The notes below the pieces were generated by a model that did no database searches, had not been told where the DNA came from, and saw only the letters and a program-made list of their open reading frames with translations. Made by a program: the position numbers and the translations under genes. This document shows positions 35,629-44,989 of a DNA stretch of 64,000 nt, in pieces. Position 1 is the stretch's first letter; each line of letters opens with the position of its first letter. Origin of the DNA: Denitratisoma sp. (GTDB lineage Bacteria; Pseudomonadota; Gammaproteobacteria; Burkholderiales; Rhodocyclaceae); NCBI GenBank assembly GCA_032027165.1, contig JAVSMO010000001.1:610731-674730 (forward strand), read 5' to 3'.

Positions 35629-37503
35629 TTACAACACGACCTGGGTTCCCAATTCGACGACGCGGTTGGCCGGTAATCCGAAGAAGCCGGCGGCGCTGCC
35701 GGCGTTGCGGAACATGCCGACGAAGATCTTGCCGCGCCAGAGGCTCATTTCGGAATCGAACCGCGGGATCAGCGTTTCCCGGCCGAGGAAGTAGGAAGTG
35801 TCCATCGGATCGATGTCGAGGCCGTCGTCGGCGCACCACTCCAGCGCTTCCGGCAGCCTGGGCTGTTCCATGAAGCCGTAGAACACCTTGACCAGCCAGA
35901 AGTTGCCGGGCAGCCGTTCCACCGTGACGCGGCGGGACTCGATGCAGCGCGGCGCGTCGATGACGTTCACCGACAGCAGCACCACTCGCTCGTGCAGCGC
36001 CTTGTAATGCTTCAGGCTGTGCAGCATGGCCTGCGGCACGTTCTCCGGGTTGGGGGAGAGGAACACCGCCGTCCCCGGTATGCGCGGCACCTCGTCGATG
36101 CCCTTGACGAAGCTGCGGGTGTCCATGGCATCCGCAGCCAGCCGCGCGTTGAGCAGTTCGCGGCCGCGCTTCCAGGTCGACAGGAGCAGATAGACGCCGA
36201 GGCCGAAGACCAGCGGGAACCAGCCGCCGTCGGCGATCTTGATCGAGTTGGCGGAGAAGTACATCAGGTCGATGACGGCGAAGGGCAGGGCGCCGAGGAA
36301 GGCGCGCCAGAACGGCCAGCCCCAGACATAGCGGGCCACCACGAAGGCCAGCAGGTCGGTGATGAACATCGTGCCGGTGACGGCGATGCCGTAGGCGGCG
36401 GCGAGGTTCGAGGAACTGCCGAAACCCACCACCAGCGCGACCACCGCGACCAGCAGCGTCCAGTTGATGCCGGCCAGGTAGATCTGGCCGATCTGGCGGT
36501 CGGAGGTGTGGCTGATGTCCATGCGCGGCGAGAAGCCGAGCTGGATGGCCTGCTGCGTGATCGAGAAGGCGCCCGAGATCACCGCCTGCGAGGCGATCAC
36601 CGTGGCGGCCGTCGCCAGGCCCACCATCGGATACAGCAGCCAGTCCGGCGCCAGCAGGTAGAACGGGTTGGCGACCGCCTCCGGGTTGCGCAGCAGCAGG
36701 GCGCCCTGGCCGAAGTAGTTGAGCAGCAGCGCCGGCAGCACCAGGCCGAACCAGGCCAGCTGGATCGGCCGGCGGCCGAAGTGGCCCATGTCCGCATAGA
36801 GGGCCTCGGCGCCGGTCAGCACCAGCACCGCGGCGCCGAGCGAGAAGAAGCCGAGCACCGGATTGGCCTCGAAGAAGCGCAGCGCATGCCAGGGACCGAG
36901 GGCCTGCAGGATGGCCGGGTCGCGGGCGATGCTGACCGCGCCGAGCGTGCCGAGCGTCAGGAACCAGAGCACCATGACCGGACCGAAGAGCCTGCCCACC
37001 GCGGCCGTGCCGTGGCGCTGCACCGCGAAGAGCGCGACGAGGATGACGAGCGACAGCGGCAGCACGTAGGGCTTCAGCGCCGGAGTGGCGACCTCCAGGC
37101 CCTCGACCGCCGACAGCACCGAGATGGCCGGCGTGATGACGCCGTCGCCGTAAAAGAGTGCGGCGCCGAACAGGCCGAGCACGACGATGGCGCGGCGCTG
37201 CCAGGCGTCCTTTTTCATCGGGTGCAGGGCCAGCGCCATCAGGGCCATGATGCCGCCCTCGCCCTTGTTGTCGGCGCGCATGATGAACAGCACGTACTTG
37301 AGGCTGACCACCGCCATCAGCGACCAGAAGATCAGCGAGAGCAGGCCCAGCACGTTCTCCGGCGTGATCGGAACCGGGTGGTGCGCTCCGCCGAAGATTT
37401 CCTTCATGGCATACAGGGGGCTGGTGCCGATGTCGCCATAGACCACCCCCAGGGCGGCCAGCGAGAGAGCGGCGGTGCGTTCCTTGACGGTGCTTGCGGA
37501 CAA
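35629..37503 (-). CDS. kup: Low-affinity potassium transporter Kup
   Basis: 624 aa with about 12 transmembrane helices and a hydrophilic C-terminal part. K+/H+ symport into the cell. Kup motifs are GVVYGDIGTSPLYAMKEIF (about 18-36), FYGDGVITPAISVLSAVEGLEV, and YADMGHFGRRPIQLAWF. It is the third gene of a minus-strand unit behind a kdpD-like and a kdpE gene. It converges on hoxA with a 17-bp gap. Confidence 0.95.
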   Translation of the reverse strand: MSASTVKERTAALSLAALGVVYGDIGTSPLYAMKEIFGGAHHPVPITPENVLGLLSLIFWSLMAVVSLKYVLFIMRADNKGEGGIMALMALALHPMKKDAWQRRAIVVLGLFGAALFYGDGVITPAISVLSAVEGLEVATPALKPYVLPLSLVILVALFAVQRHGTAAVGRLFGPVMVLWFLTLGTLGAVSIARDPAILQALGPWHALRFFEANPVLGFFSLGAAVLVLTGAEALYADMGHFGRRPIQLAWFGLVLPALLLNYFGQGALLLRNPEAVANPFYLLAPDWLLYPMVGLATAATVIASQAVISGAFSITQQAIQLGFSPRMDISHTSDRQIGQIYLAGINWTLLVAVVALVVGFGSSSNLAAAYGIAVTGTMFITDLLAFVVARYVWGWPFWRAFLGALPFAVIDLMYFSANSIKIADGGWFPLVFGLGVYLLLSTWKRGRELLNARLAADAMDTRSFVKGIDEVPRIPGTAVFLSPNPENVPQAMLHSLKHYKALHERVVLLSVNVIDAPRCIESRRVTVERLPGNFWLVKVFYGFMEQPRLPEALEWCADDGLDIDPMDTSYFLGRETLIPRFDSEMSLWRGKIFVGMFRNAGSAAGFFGLPANRVVELGTQVVL

Positions 37504-37520
37504 GATGCTTGCCTCGTGGA

Positions 37521-38210
37521 TCAGGATTGAAAGCGGTAGCCGACCCCGGTTTCGGTGAGGAAATGCCGGGGCCGGGCGGGATCGTCTTCGAGTTTCTGGC
37601 GCAGGCGGCCGACGTAGATGCGCAGGTAATGCCCCAGTTCGGCGTGGCCGGGGCCCCAGACCTCGCGCATCAAGTGGCGATGCGTCATCACCTTGCCCTC
37701 GTTGGCCAGCAGCACCGCCAGCAGGCGGTATTCGATCTGGGTCAGATGGACGTCCGCGTCGTTGCGGCGCACCTGGCGCCGCGACAGGTCGACTTCGACC
37801 TCGCCGAAGCGGCGCAGCGGCGTGGCGTCCTCCTCCAGGGCGTGCCGCCGCAGCAGGGCGCGCACCCTGGCCAGCAGTTCGCCGACGCCGAAAGGCTTGG
37901 TCAGGTAGTCGTCCGCGCCGGCATCGAGCGCCGCGACCTTGTCTTCTTCGGCGGCGCGGGCGGAGAGGATGAGGATCGGCACCTTCGACCAGGCGCGCAG
38001 GGCGCCGATGAATTCCAGCCCGCCCATGTCGGGCAGGCCGAGATCGAGGATGACCAGGTCGGGCTTGCCGGCAGCGGCGGCATCCAGGCCCTGGCGTGCC
38101 GTGGCGGACTCGACGGCGGTGCAGCCTTCGCGCCGCAGCGCATCGCAGACGAAGCGCCGTATCTGGCTCTCGTCCTCGACGACGACGACCCTTCCGGCGA
38201 TCTCATTCAT
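37521..38210 (-). CDS. kdpE: KdpE-type response regulator
   Basis: 229 aa. An OmpR-family regulator: receiver domain (about 6-120, phospho-Asp in DLVILDLGLPDMGG, KPFGVGELLARVRALLRR) and winged helix domain (EYRLLAVLLANEGKVMTHRHLMREVWGP, LRIYVGRLRQKLEDD). Closest to KdpE, the potassium regulator. It overlaps the kinase gene by 4 bp and is followed 17 bp later by kup, so Kup, not a KdpFABC pump, is the obvious linked target here. Confidence 0.9.
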   Translation of the reverse strand: MNEIAGRVVVVEDESQIRRFVCDALRREGCTAVESATARQGLDAAAAGKPDLVILDLGLPDMGGLEFIGALRAWSKVPILILSARAAEEDKVAALDAGADDYLTKPFGVGELLARVRALLRRHALEEDATPLRRFGEVEVDLSRRQVRRNDADVHLTQIEYRLLAVLLANEGKVMTHRHLMREVWGPGHAELGHYLRIYVGRLRQKLEDDPARPRHFLTETGVGYRFQS

Positions 38211-39736
38211 TCAGGCGCCTCCTCGTCCATCACGGGTGGCGTGCCCAGCGGCAGGGCAAAGCGCACGCAGGCGCCGCCGGGCCGGTTCGCGGCCTCGATG
38301 GTGCCGCCATGGGCGTGGACGATGGCCTTGCTGATGGCCAGCCCAAGCCCCGTGCCGGATATCGGCGTCTCGGCGTGGCCGCGCACGAACGGGTCGAAGA
38401 CCGCTTCGATGCGGTCCGGCGGGAAGCCCGGGCCGTCGTTGTCGACCGAGACTTCCAGCATGCCCTCCTTGACGCAGGCGGCGATGCCGATCGGCGAGCC
38501 CTCCGGGGAATACTTGGCGGCGTTCTCCAGCAGGTTGCAGAGCACGCGTTCGATGAGCACGGCGTCGAAGCGGACCAGCGGCAGATCCCCGGGCAGCCGG
38601 ATGGACAGGGGGCGGCCTGCCAGTAAATGGGCCAGCAGCCGGGTGCTGGAACCGACGACTTCCTCGAAGGGCTGCCACTCCGGCTTGAGGGAGACATTCC
38701 CCGCCTGCAGGCGTGCCATTTCCAGCATGTTGGAGAGCATATGGTGCATGGCCCGGGCCTGGTCGCGGATGATGCCGGCGGTTTCGGCCGTCGCCGCGCC
38801 GGAAGGCGAACGTCCTTGTGCGAGCGTGTCGGCCAGCCCGATCAGGCTGGTCAGCGGCGTGCGCAGATCGTGCGAGAGCGAGGCCAGTATGGAGTTGCGC
38901 AGCCGTTCGGCGGAAATCTGCACCTCGCCGCGCCGGGCGACTTCGGCGTAATGCAGCCGCTCGAGGGTGATGGCAACCAGGGAGGCCGCCGCTTCCAGCA
39001 AGGGGCGATGGCCGCGCACTTTTTCCAGGTCGTCAGTGCGGGGACCCGAGGCGAGGACGCCCAGGGCGCGATTCGAGGCGGAGGCGGCGGACAGGGGCAG
39101 GAACAGGATGGCGATGCCGGTGCCCGCCAGGGAGTCGGTCTCGACGATCGCATTGCGTTGATACGCCGAAAGGGCGAAATTCAGTTCGAGGGGGGCAAGG
39201 TGCCTGGGTCCGCAGGGGCGCAGCGGGCCCTGCGCGTGCCCGGGCTCGGCGATCAGCAAGGTGGCCGTCAGGTCGAGATGCGCGTGAAAGCGGCCGATGA
39301 TTTCGTCCACCTGCTCGATGCTCAGGGCGGTGCCCAGCTCCCGCGCCAGTTCGTAGAGCTGCCGCGTTTCGCGCTCGCTGGCCTGCGCCGCCTCGGTGCG
39401 CTCGGCGAGGCGGGCGACCAGGTGGGAGGTGATCAGGCCGATGGCCAGCATCACGGCGAAGGTGATCAGGTACTGGGCGTCGGCGACGGCGAAGGAGAGG
39501 TAGGGCGGAACGAAGAAGAAGTCGAACAGGGCGACGCTGAGAAACGCCGCCAATACCGCCGGCCCGCGCCCGAAGCGGACGGCAACGACGAACACGGCGA
39601 GCAGGAACAGCATGTCGACGTTGGCGACATCGAGCCGTTCCCGCAGGGGCAGCAACACCAGCATCGTGGCGATGCAGAGCGCGGCCGCCAGGGGGTAACG
39701 CCATTGCTGCCACCACGGAGACACCTTGAAGTTCAT
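38207..39736 (-). CDS. Short KdpD-like sensor histidine kinase
   Basis: 509 aa. Contains the four-helix DUF4118 membrane part (about 15-110: YPLAAALCIATMLVLLPL, DMLFLLAVFVVAVRFG, LFDFFFVPPYLSF, YLITFAVMLAIGLITSHL), a GAF-like domain (about 130-255), HisKA (ILASLSHDLRTPLTSLIG, His near 288) and HATPase_c (NLLENAAKYSPEGS, GTGLGLAISKAIVHAHGG). The N-terminal KdpD and USP domains (about 370 residues in full-length KdpD) are absent. The ATG at 39736 begins just before the first helix, so this is a natural short form and not a frameshift. It may sense K+ or turgor through the membrane part only. Confidence 0.88.
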   Translation of the reverse strand: MNFKVSPWWQQWRYPLAAALCIATMLVLLPLRERLDVANVDMLFLLAVFVVAVRFGRGPAVLAAFLSVALFDFFFVPPYLSFAVADAQYLITFAVMLAIGLITSHLVARLAERTEAAQASERETRQLYELARELGTALSIEQVDEIIGRFHAHLDLTATLLIAEPGHAQGPLRPCGPRHLAPLELNFALSAYQRNAIVETDSLAGTGIAILFLPLSAASASNRALGVLASGPRTDDLEKVRGHRPLLEAAASLVAITLERLHYAEVARRGEVQISAERLRNSILASLSHDLRTPLTSLIGLADTLAQGRSPSGAATAETAGIIRDQARAMHHMLSNMLEMARLQAGNVSLKPEWQPFEEVVGSSTRLLAHLLAGRPLSIRLPGDLPLVRFDAVLIERVLCNLLENAAKYSPEGSPIGIAACVKEGMLEVSVDNDGPGFPPDRIEAVFDPFVRGHAETPISGTGLGLAISKAIVHAHGGTIEAANRPGGACVRFALPLGTPPVMDEEAPE

Positions 39737-39872
39737 CGTTGAACGCCTGTGCCGAATCGTTATGGCGGCAGTGTCCTACAGACGGCGTAAAAAAGGCGTA
39801 AACGGTGGGTACGGTCCGAATGCTGATTGACGGACGAACGCGCCATCCCGGCCGGCGCGCCGTATCCCCGGG

Positions 39873-39881
39873 ACTGACTTT
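39873..39881 (+). repeat. ACTGACTTT word, site 6 (intergenic, behind prfC)
   Basis: Exact copy outside any gene, 2 bp from the prfC stop codon. Confidence 0.7.
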
Positions 39882-39883
39882 TC

Positions 39884-41503
39884 CTACGAATGCGCCACGC
39901 GCTGCCCGTGCTCGCGGGTGGTGTGGAAGCCGACCTTGGGCCAGCGCTCCTGGGTGACCTGCAGGTTGTACTTGTTGGTGGCGAGGAAGACCGGGTTGCC
40001 GTCGACGTCGCTGGCGAGCGCGGCGGCCTGCTCGCGCTCGAAGTCGCGGCGCGTCGCTTCGTCGGGGTAGGTGAGCCAGCGCGCCGTCGAGATGCTGGCG
40101 GCGTCGTAGAGGGCGTCGACCTTGTACTCGGTGGCCAGCCGCTGGGCGACGATCTCGAACTGCAGCACGCCGACGGCGCCGAGCAGCAGGTTGTTGCCGA
40201 CCGCCGCCTGGAACACCTGGATGGCGCCTTCCTCGCCCAGTTCCTGCAGGCCCTTTTCCAGCTGCTTCGACTTGAAGGGGTCGCGCGGCCGCGCGACGCG
40301 GAAGAGTTCCGGCGCGAAGTAGGGGATGCCCTTGAAGCCGAGCGCCTCGCCTTCCGTCAGCGTGTCGCCGATCTGCAGCTGGCCGTGGTTGTGGATGCCG
40401 ATGATGTCGCCGGCCACCGCGTCCTCGCTCGCCACGCGTTCGTTGGCCATGAAGGTCAGCGCGTTGGCGAGCTTCATCTCCTTTGCCGTCCTGCGGTGAC
40501 TGACTTTCATCCCCGGCGTGTAGCGGCCCGAGCAGACGCGGAAGAAGGCGATGCGGTCGCGGTGCTTCGGGTCCATGTTGGCCTGGATCTTGAAGACGAA
40601 GCCGGTGAACGGCGCTTCGGCCGGCTGCACCAGGCGCGTGCCGCCGTCGCGCGGCTGCGGCGGCGGCGCCCACTCGACCAGCGCCTGCAGGATCTCGCGC
40701 ACGCCGAAGTTGTTGATGCCGGAGCCGAAGAACACCGGCGTCTGCTGCCCCGCGAGGAAGGCGGTGATGTCGAAGGGGTGGCTGGCGCCCTGGATCAGCT
40801 CGACGTCGTCGCGCAGTTGGCCGATCTCGAGCGGGAAGAGTTCGTCGAGCTTCGGGTTGGCGAGGCCCTCGATCAGTTCGGTCTCGCCGCCGGCGTGCTC
40901 CTCGCCCGGCTTGAAGCGCATCAGCTGCTCGTGCAGCAGGTGCCAGACGCCGCGGAAGGTCTTGCCCATGCCGAGCGGCCAGCTGATCGGCGCGCAGTCG
41001 ATCTTCAGCACCGACTCGATCTCCTCGATCAGCGCCATCGGCTCGCGCACCTCGCGGTCCATCTTGTTCACGAAGGTGATGATCGGCGTGTTGCGAAGGC
41101 GGCAGACTTCGAGCAGCTTGATGGTCTGCGCTTCCACGCCCTTGGCGGCGTCGACCACCATCACCGCGGCGTCGACGGCGGTGAGCACGCGGTAGGTGTC
41201 CTCGGAGAAGTCCTGGTGGCCCGGCGTGTCGAGCAGGTTGATGGTGTGGCCGCCGTAGTCGAACTGCATCACCGAACTGGTGACCGAAATGCCGCGCTGC
41301 TTCTCGACTTCCATCCAGTCGGAGGTGGCGTGGCGCGCGCTTTTCCGCGCCTTCACCGTGCCGGCCATCTGGATGGCGCCGCCGAAGAGCAGCAGCTTTT
41401 CCGTCAGCGTCGTCTTGCCGGCGTCGGGGTGGGAGATGATGGCGAAGGTGCGCCGCCTCTGCACGTCGCGCAGCAGGTCGGCGGGGAAGGTCGGGGCGTT
41501 CAT
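39884..41503 (-). CDS. prfC: Peptide chain release factor 3
   Basis: 539 aa. A GTPase that recycles RF1/RF2 from the ribosome after peptide release. G motifs are [15 protein letters not shown] (P-loop, near 25), [26 protein letters not shown] and [10 protein letters not shown]. Length and sequence fit the family without gaps. It stands alone, with a terminator of the upstream nnrU gene just before it. An ACTGACTTT site lies inside at 40499. Confidence 0.96.
   Translation of the reverse strand: MNAPTFPADLLRDVQRRRTFAIISHPDAGKTTLTEKLLLFGGAIQMAGTVKARKSARHATSDWMEVEKQRGISVTSSVMQFDYGGHTINLLDTPGHQDFSEDTYRVLTAVDAAVMVVDAAKGVEAQTIKLLEVCRLRNTPIITFVNKMDREVREPMALIEEIESVLKIDCAPISWPLGMGKTFRGVWHLLHEQLMRFKPGEEHAGGETELIEGLANPKLDELFPLEIGQLRDDVELIQGASHPFDITAFLAGQQTPVFFGSGINNFGVREILQALVEWAPPPQPRDGGTRLVQPAEAPFTGFVFKIQANMDPKHRDRIAFFRVCSGRYTPGMKVSHRRTAKEMKLANALTFMANERVASEDAVAGDIIGIHNHGQLQIGDTLTEGEALGFKGIPYFAPELFRVARPRDPFKSKQLEKGLQELGEEGAIQVFQAAVGNNLLLGAVGVLQFEIVAQRLATEYKVDALYDAASISTARWLTYPDEATRRDFEREQAAALASDVDGNPVFLATNKYNLQVTQERWPKVGFHTTREHGQRVAHS
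40499..40507 (+). repeat. ACTGACTTT word, site 7 (in prfC)
   Basis: Exact copy opposite to prfC. Read in prfC as AAA GTC AGT. Confidence 0.7.
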
Positions 41504-41513
41504 GTTCGGCTTT

Positions 41514-41550
41514 GAGAAAACAAAAGCCGCCGGCCGGTGGGGCAGGCGGC
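41514..41550 (-). terminator. Rho-independent terminator of nnrU
   Basis: On the minus strand GCCGCC (41550-41545) pairs with GGCGGC (41531-41526), followed by TTTTGTTTTC. It lies between the nnrU stop codon and the prfC start. Confidence 0.65.
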
Positions 41551-41588
41551 AAGAGGACGGTGCGAATTATAACAGCAGGGTCGGCGTT

Positions 41589-42164
41589 CTAATACGGCCG
41601 CACGCCGATCAGCCAGAGGTGCAGGAAGCCGGCGAACAGCGCCCAGGCGCCGGCGCCGGCGGCGATCACCATGCCGTCGCGTGACGCGGTTCCCGCCCGG
41701 TAGCTGACGCCCGCCGCACGATCGCGCTGCCGCGCCGAACGGAAGTCGATCACCGCCCAGAGCAGGAAGGCGCCGAACAGCAGGGCGTCGGCGAGGTTGC
41801 CGTTCGACAGCAGGTGGGCGACGGCCCACACCTTCACCCCCGCCAGCATCGGGTGGCCGAGGGCTGCCTTGATGCGGCTGCCCGGCACGTAGGCGGCGGC
41901 GATCAGGATGAAGGCGGGCAGGGTCAGCAGCGCGGCGAGATGGCGCGTCCACGCGGGCGGCGCCCACAGCGCCACCGGCTCGGCCCGCGCCAGGCCGTAG
42001 CCCCAGACGACCAGGCCGAGGCCGAGGGCCGAGACCAGCGAGTACAGTCCCTTCCAGCGGTTCAGGCCGAGGCGGCCGACCTGCGCCGTGCGCCAGCCGT
42101 CGGCGACGATGCGGATGGAGTGGGTACCGAGGAACAGCAGCAGGCCGAGGACGAGATAACTCAT
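41589..42164 (-). CDS. nnrU: NnrU-family membrane protein
   Basis: 191 aa with about five hydrophobic helices. NnrU proteins accompany nitrite/NO reduction genes in denitrifiers; their biochemical role is not established. Signature stretches are LGLLLFLGTHSIRIVADGWR, GYGLARAEPVALWAPP, PGSRIKAALGHPMLAGVKVWAVAHLLSNGNLADALLFG and LWAVIDFRSARQRDR. The ATG at 42164 is preferred over 42176 because GGAG lies 7 bases before it. It is the only denitrification-associated gene in the window. Confidence 0.85.
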   Translation of the reverse strand: MSYLVLGLLLFLGTHSIRIVADGWRTAQVGRLGLNRWKGLYSLVSALGLGLVVWGYGLARAEPVALWAPPAWTRHLAALLTLPAFILIAAAYVPGSRIKAALGHPMLAGVKVWAVAHLLSNGNLADALLFGAFLLWAVIDFRSARQRDRAAGVSYRAGTASRDGMVIAAGAGAWALFAGFLHLWLIGVRPY

Positions 42165-42314
42165 GCGGGTCTCCATGGGCGAGGCGGCAGTATCCTACGC
42201 GCCCCGGCGGCATGCAACGGCGCCTTCCGATGCGGATTGCATTTCGTCCGCGCGGCGTCCGCCCGCGCGCCGGGAAAGTCCCGCAAGCCCTTGTAATCCA
42301 ATCAGGTCGTTGCT

Positions 42315-42328
42315 GGCATGGAACTTGG
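42315..42328 (+). promoter_or_regulatory. Sigma-54-type promoter element upstream of hoxBC
   Basis: GGCATGGAACTTGG: GG-N10-GG, preceded by T. It keeps CATG-N3-CTTG of the hybO and hupK elements but has GG where consensus has GC. The predicted transcript start near 42339 lies 46 nt before the hoxB ATG at 42385. Confidence 0.45.
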
Positions 42329-42384
42329 AATGCTTTTGACCGGGCCGCTTGCCTGCCTGGGCATTCCACGGCAAGCTCGGCCCC

Positions 42385-43419
42385 ATGAACGAGCGTACGG
42401 AACCGTTTTCGATGCCGGCTTCATTCAACCTGCTCTGGCTGCAATCGGCCGGTTGCGGCGGCTGCACGATGTCGCTGCTCTGCTCGGGCGCGCGCGAGCC
42501 GACGGCCGCGCTCGAGGCGGTGGGCGTGCGCATCCTCTGGCATCCGAGCCTGTCCGAGGAGAGCGGCGAGGAAGCGACGCGCATCCTCGAGCGCTGCGCC
42601 GCCGGCGAGCTGGCCGTCGATGCGCTGTGCGTCGAGGGCGCGCTGCTGCGCGGGCCGCGCGGCAGCGGCGGCTTCCATCGCCATGCCGGCAGCGGCCGGC
42701 CGATGATGGATTGGGTGAAGGAGATCGCGCAGGCCGCGCGCTACACCCTGGCCGTCGGCAGCTGCGCCGCCTGGGGCGGCGTCGCCGCGGCGGGCGAGAA
42801 CGTCACCGACGCCTGCGGCCTGCAGTACGAGGGCGACCAGCCCGGCGGCCTGCTCGGCGCCAACTGGAAGAGCCGCGGCGGCCTGCCCGTCATCAACATC
42901 GCCGGCTGCCCCTGCCACCCGGACTGGGTCACCGAGACGCTGACGGCGCTGGCGCTGGGCGCATTCGGCGGGAAGGATCTGGACAGCTTCAACCGGCCGC
43001 GCTTCTTCGCCGACCACCTGGTGCACCACGGCTGCACGCGCAACGAGTACTACGAGTTCAAGGCCAGCGCGCACAAGCCCTCCGACCTCGGCTGCCTGAT
43101 GGAGAACCTGGGCTGCAAGGGCACGCAGGCGCACGCCGACTGCAACATCCGCCTGTGGAACGGCAACGGCTCCTGCGCGCGCGGCGGCGCGCCCTGCATC
43201 TCCTGCACCGAGCCGGGCTTCGAGGAGCCGGGCCATCCCTTCCACGAGACGCCGAAGCTGGCCGGCATTCCCATCGGCCTGCCCACCGACATGCCCAAGG
43301 CCTGGTTCGTCGCGCTCGCCGCGCTGTCGAAATCGGCGACGCCGAAGCGCGTGCGCGACAACGCCGTGGCGGACCACCAGGTGGTGGTGCCCGCCGTCAA
43401 GAAAACGGGACTGAAGTGA
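42385..43419 (+). CDS. hoxB: Regulatory (H2-sensing) [NiFe] hydrogenase small subunit HoxB/HupU
   Basis: 344 aa. Small subunit of a cytoplasmic H2 sensor (group 2b). Cluster ligands are in LQSAGCGGCTMSLL, VGSCAAWGG, IAGCPCHPDW, LGCLMENLGCKG, and CARGGAPCISCTEPG. It has no Tat signal and no membrane anchor, which separates it from HybO. The C-terminal part beyond the last cluster (about 50 residues) is needed in known sensors for contact with the kinase. The start at 42385 was chosen because an ATG at 42349 would lie 10 nt from the predicted transcript start. The stop overlaps the GTG of hoxC. Confidence 0.92.
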   Translation: MNERTEPFSMPASFNLLWLQSAGCGGCTMSLLCSGAREPTAALEAVGVRILWHPSLSEESGEEATRILERCAAGELAVDALCVEGALLRGPRGSGGFHRHAGSGRPMMDWVKEIAQAARYTLAVGSCAAWGGVAAAGENVTDACGLQYEGDQPGGLLGANWKSRGGLPVINIAGCPCHPDWVTETLTALALGAFGGKDLDSFNRPRFFADHLVHHGCTRNEYYEFKASAHKPSDLGCLMENLGCKGTQAHADCNIRLWNGNGSCARGGAPCISCTEPGFEEPGHPFHETPKLAGIPIGLPTDMPKAWFVALAALSKSATPKRVRDNAVADHQVVVPAVKKTGLK

Positions 43420-44843
43420 CCAGAATCGTTGTCGGCCCCTTCAACCGCGTCGAGGGCGACCTCGAGGTGACGCTGGAGGTGAAGGACGGCGTCGTCGCCG
43501 AGGCCTGGGCCGGCTCGCCGCTCTACCGCGGCTTCGAGCAGATCCTGCGCGGCAAGCACCCGATGGATGCGCTGATGTTCGCCCCGCGCATCTGCGGCAT
43601 CTGCTCGGTGTCGCAGTCGATGGCCGCCGCATCTGCGCTGGCCGACGCCATGGGCCTCGCTCCCGCGCCGAACGGCCGCATCACGAGAAACCTCGCGCAT
43701 GCCGTCGAGAACGTCGCCGATCACTTCACGCACTTCTACCTGTTCTTCATGCCGGATTTCGCGCGCGCCGAGTACGCCGGCCGCGACTGGCACGCGCGTG
43801 CGGCGGAGCGCTTCCGCGCCGTGCGCGGCGCGGCCGCGGCGGACATCATGCCGGCGCGCACGGCCTTCCTCGCCGCGCTGGGCACGTTGGCCGGCAAATG
43901 GCCGCACAGCCTGGCGATCCAGCCCGGCGGCGTGGCGCGCGCGCTGGAGGCCTCGGAGAAGATCCGCCTGTTCGGCCTGCTGCGCGACTTCCGCCGGCAC
44001 CTGGAAACCGTTCTGTTCAACGACGCGCTGGAGTCGGTCGCCGCGCTCGATTCCGCGGCGGCGCTGGCGCGCTGGGCGGCGGACAAGCCGCGCGGCGACT
44101 TCGGCGCCTTCCTCGGGATCGCCGACGACCTCGTGCTGGAACGGCTCGGCCGCGGCGTCGGCCGCTTCATCAGCTACGGCAACTATCCGCAAGCGGAAAG
44201 TCAGTTCCTGCGCAGCGGCGTCTGGGACGGGAAACTGCATGCTCTCGACGCGCAGGCCATCGCCGAAGACATCAGCCACGCCTGGCTGGAGGGCGAGATG
44301 CGTCATCCGGCGCAGGGCGTCACGCGGCCGCAGGACGAGAAGGCGGCCGGCTACACCTGGTGCAAGGCGCCGCGCCTGGCCGGCCTGCCGATGGAGACCG
44401 GCGCGCTGGCGCGCCAGGTCGTGAACGGCCACCCGCTGGCACGCGACCTCGTCGAGCACGGCGGCGGCAACGTGAAGAGCCGCGTCGTCGCCCGCCTGCT
44501 GGAGATCGCCGTGATCCTGCCCGAGATGGAAAAATGGGTGCAGCAGCTGGCGCCCGGCGAGCCCTTCTGCACGCAGGGCGAGCTGCCGTCCGAGGCTTCC
44601 GGCGCCGGCCTGGTCGAGGCGGCGCGCGGCAGCCTCGGCCATTGGCTGTCGGTTGCCGACGGGCGCATCGCCAACTACCAGATCATTTCGCCCACCACCT
44701 GGAATTTCTCGCCGCGCGATTCGGACGGTACACCCGGCCCGCTCGAACAATCCCTGGTCGGCACGCCGGCAGGGGAAGGGAATGTCGCCGTCCAGCATGT
44801 CGTGCGCTCCTTCGACCCATGCATGGTTTGCACAGTGCATTAA
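43416..44843 (+). CDS. hoxC: Regulatory (H2-sensing) [NiFe] hydrogenase large subunit HoxC/HupV
   Basis: 475 aa. Ni-Fe ligands are RICGICSVSQS (Cys60, Cys63) and DPCMVC near the end (Cys469, Cys472). The protein stops at DPCMVCTVH with no residues after the His, so it needs no protease, as known for group 2b sensors. Low turnover enzymes of this type bind H2 and signal to HupT/HoxJ. The start is GTG at 43416, overlapping the hoxB stop. An ACTGACTTT site lies inside at 44197. Confidence 0.94.
   Translation: MTRIVVGPFNRVEGDLEVTLEVKDGVVAEAWAGSPLYRGFEQILRGKHPMDALMFAPRICGICSVSQSMAAASALADAMGLAPAPNGRITRNLAHAVENVADHFTHFYLFFMPDFARAEYAGRDWHARAAERFRAVRGAAAADIMPARTAFLAALGTLAGKWPHSLAIQPGGVARALEASEKIRLFGLLRDFRRHLETVLFNDALESVAALDSAAALARWAADKPRGDFGAFLGIADDLVLERLGRGVGRFISYGNYPQAESQFLRSGVWDGKLHALDAQAIAEDISHAWLEGEMRHPAQGVTRPQDEKAAGYTWCKAPRLAGLPMETGALARQVVNGHPLARDLVEHGGGNVKSRVVARLLEIAVILPEMEKWVQQLAPGEPFCTQGELPSEASGAGLVEAARGSLGHWLSVADGRIANYQIISPTTWNFSPRDSDGTPGPLEQSLVGTPAGEGNVAVQHVVRSFDPCMVCTVH
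44197..44205 (-). repeat. ACTGACTTT word, site 8 (in hoxC)
   Basis: Exact copy opposite to hoxC. Read as ..A AAG? frame: GAA AGT CAG TTC (Glu-Ser-Gln-Phe), a third reading frame. Confidence 0.7.
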
Positions 44844-44853
44844 AATGCTTAAA

Positions 44854-44879
44854 AACATTACAATGAGCATAATAATGTT
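44854..44879. promoter_or_regulatory. AT-rich inverted repeat behind hoxC
   Basis: AACATTA and TAATGTT (7-bp perfect arms, 12-base spacer). It lies between the hoxC stop and the FNR box of bzdN. It has no GC stem or T-run of a terminator, so an upstream operator is more likely. Confidence 0.4.
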
Positions 44880-44904
44880 ATTAAACGGGTAAAAACATCA
44901 TGAA

Positions 44905-44947
44905 TTGATGCAAATCAATGCTTCATAGTTCATGAGAAATGTAAATT
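44905..44947 (+). promoter_or_regulatory. FNR box and -10 element of the bzdNOPQM promoter
   Basis: TTGATGCAAATCAA at 44905-44918 is a perfect FNR consensus (TTGAT-N4-ATCAA). A -10-like TAAATT lies at 44942-44947, 33 bp centre to centre. The predicted start of transcription is near 44953, with the FNR box at about -41.5 and a 37-nt leader to bzdN. In Azoarcus sp. CIB the FNR orthologue AcpR activates the bzd promoter from the same position. Confidence 0.8.
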
Positions 44948-44969
44948 ATGCATAAAAATACATTTCTCA
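44933..44969. promoter_or_regulatory. Palindromic operator overlapping the bzdN transcription start
   Basis: TGAGAAATGTA (44933-44943) and its exact complement TACATTTCTCA (44959-44969) flank 15 bases. The two 11-bp arms cover the -10 element and the first transcribed bases. The spacer holds TATGCATA. A repressor bound here would block the promoter. The palindrome differs from what I recall of the BzdR operator, which has TGCA direct repeats. Confidence 0.7.
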
Positions 44970-44989
44970 CTCACCCAAGGAGGCGAGCT

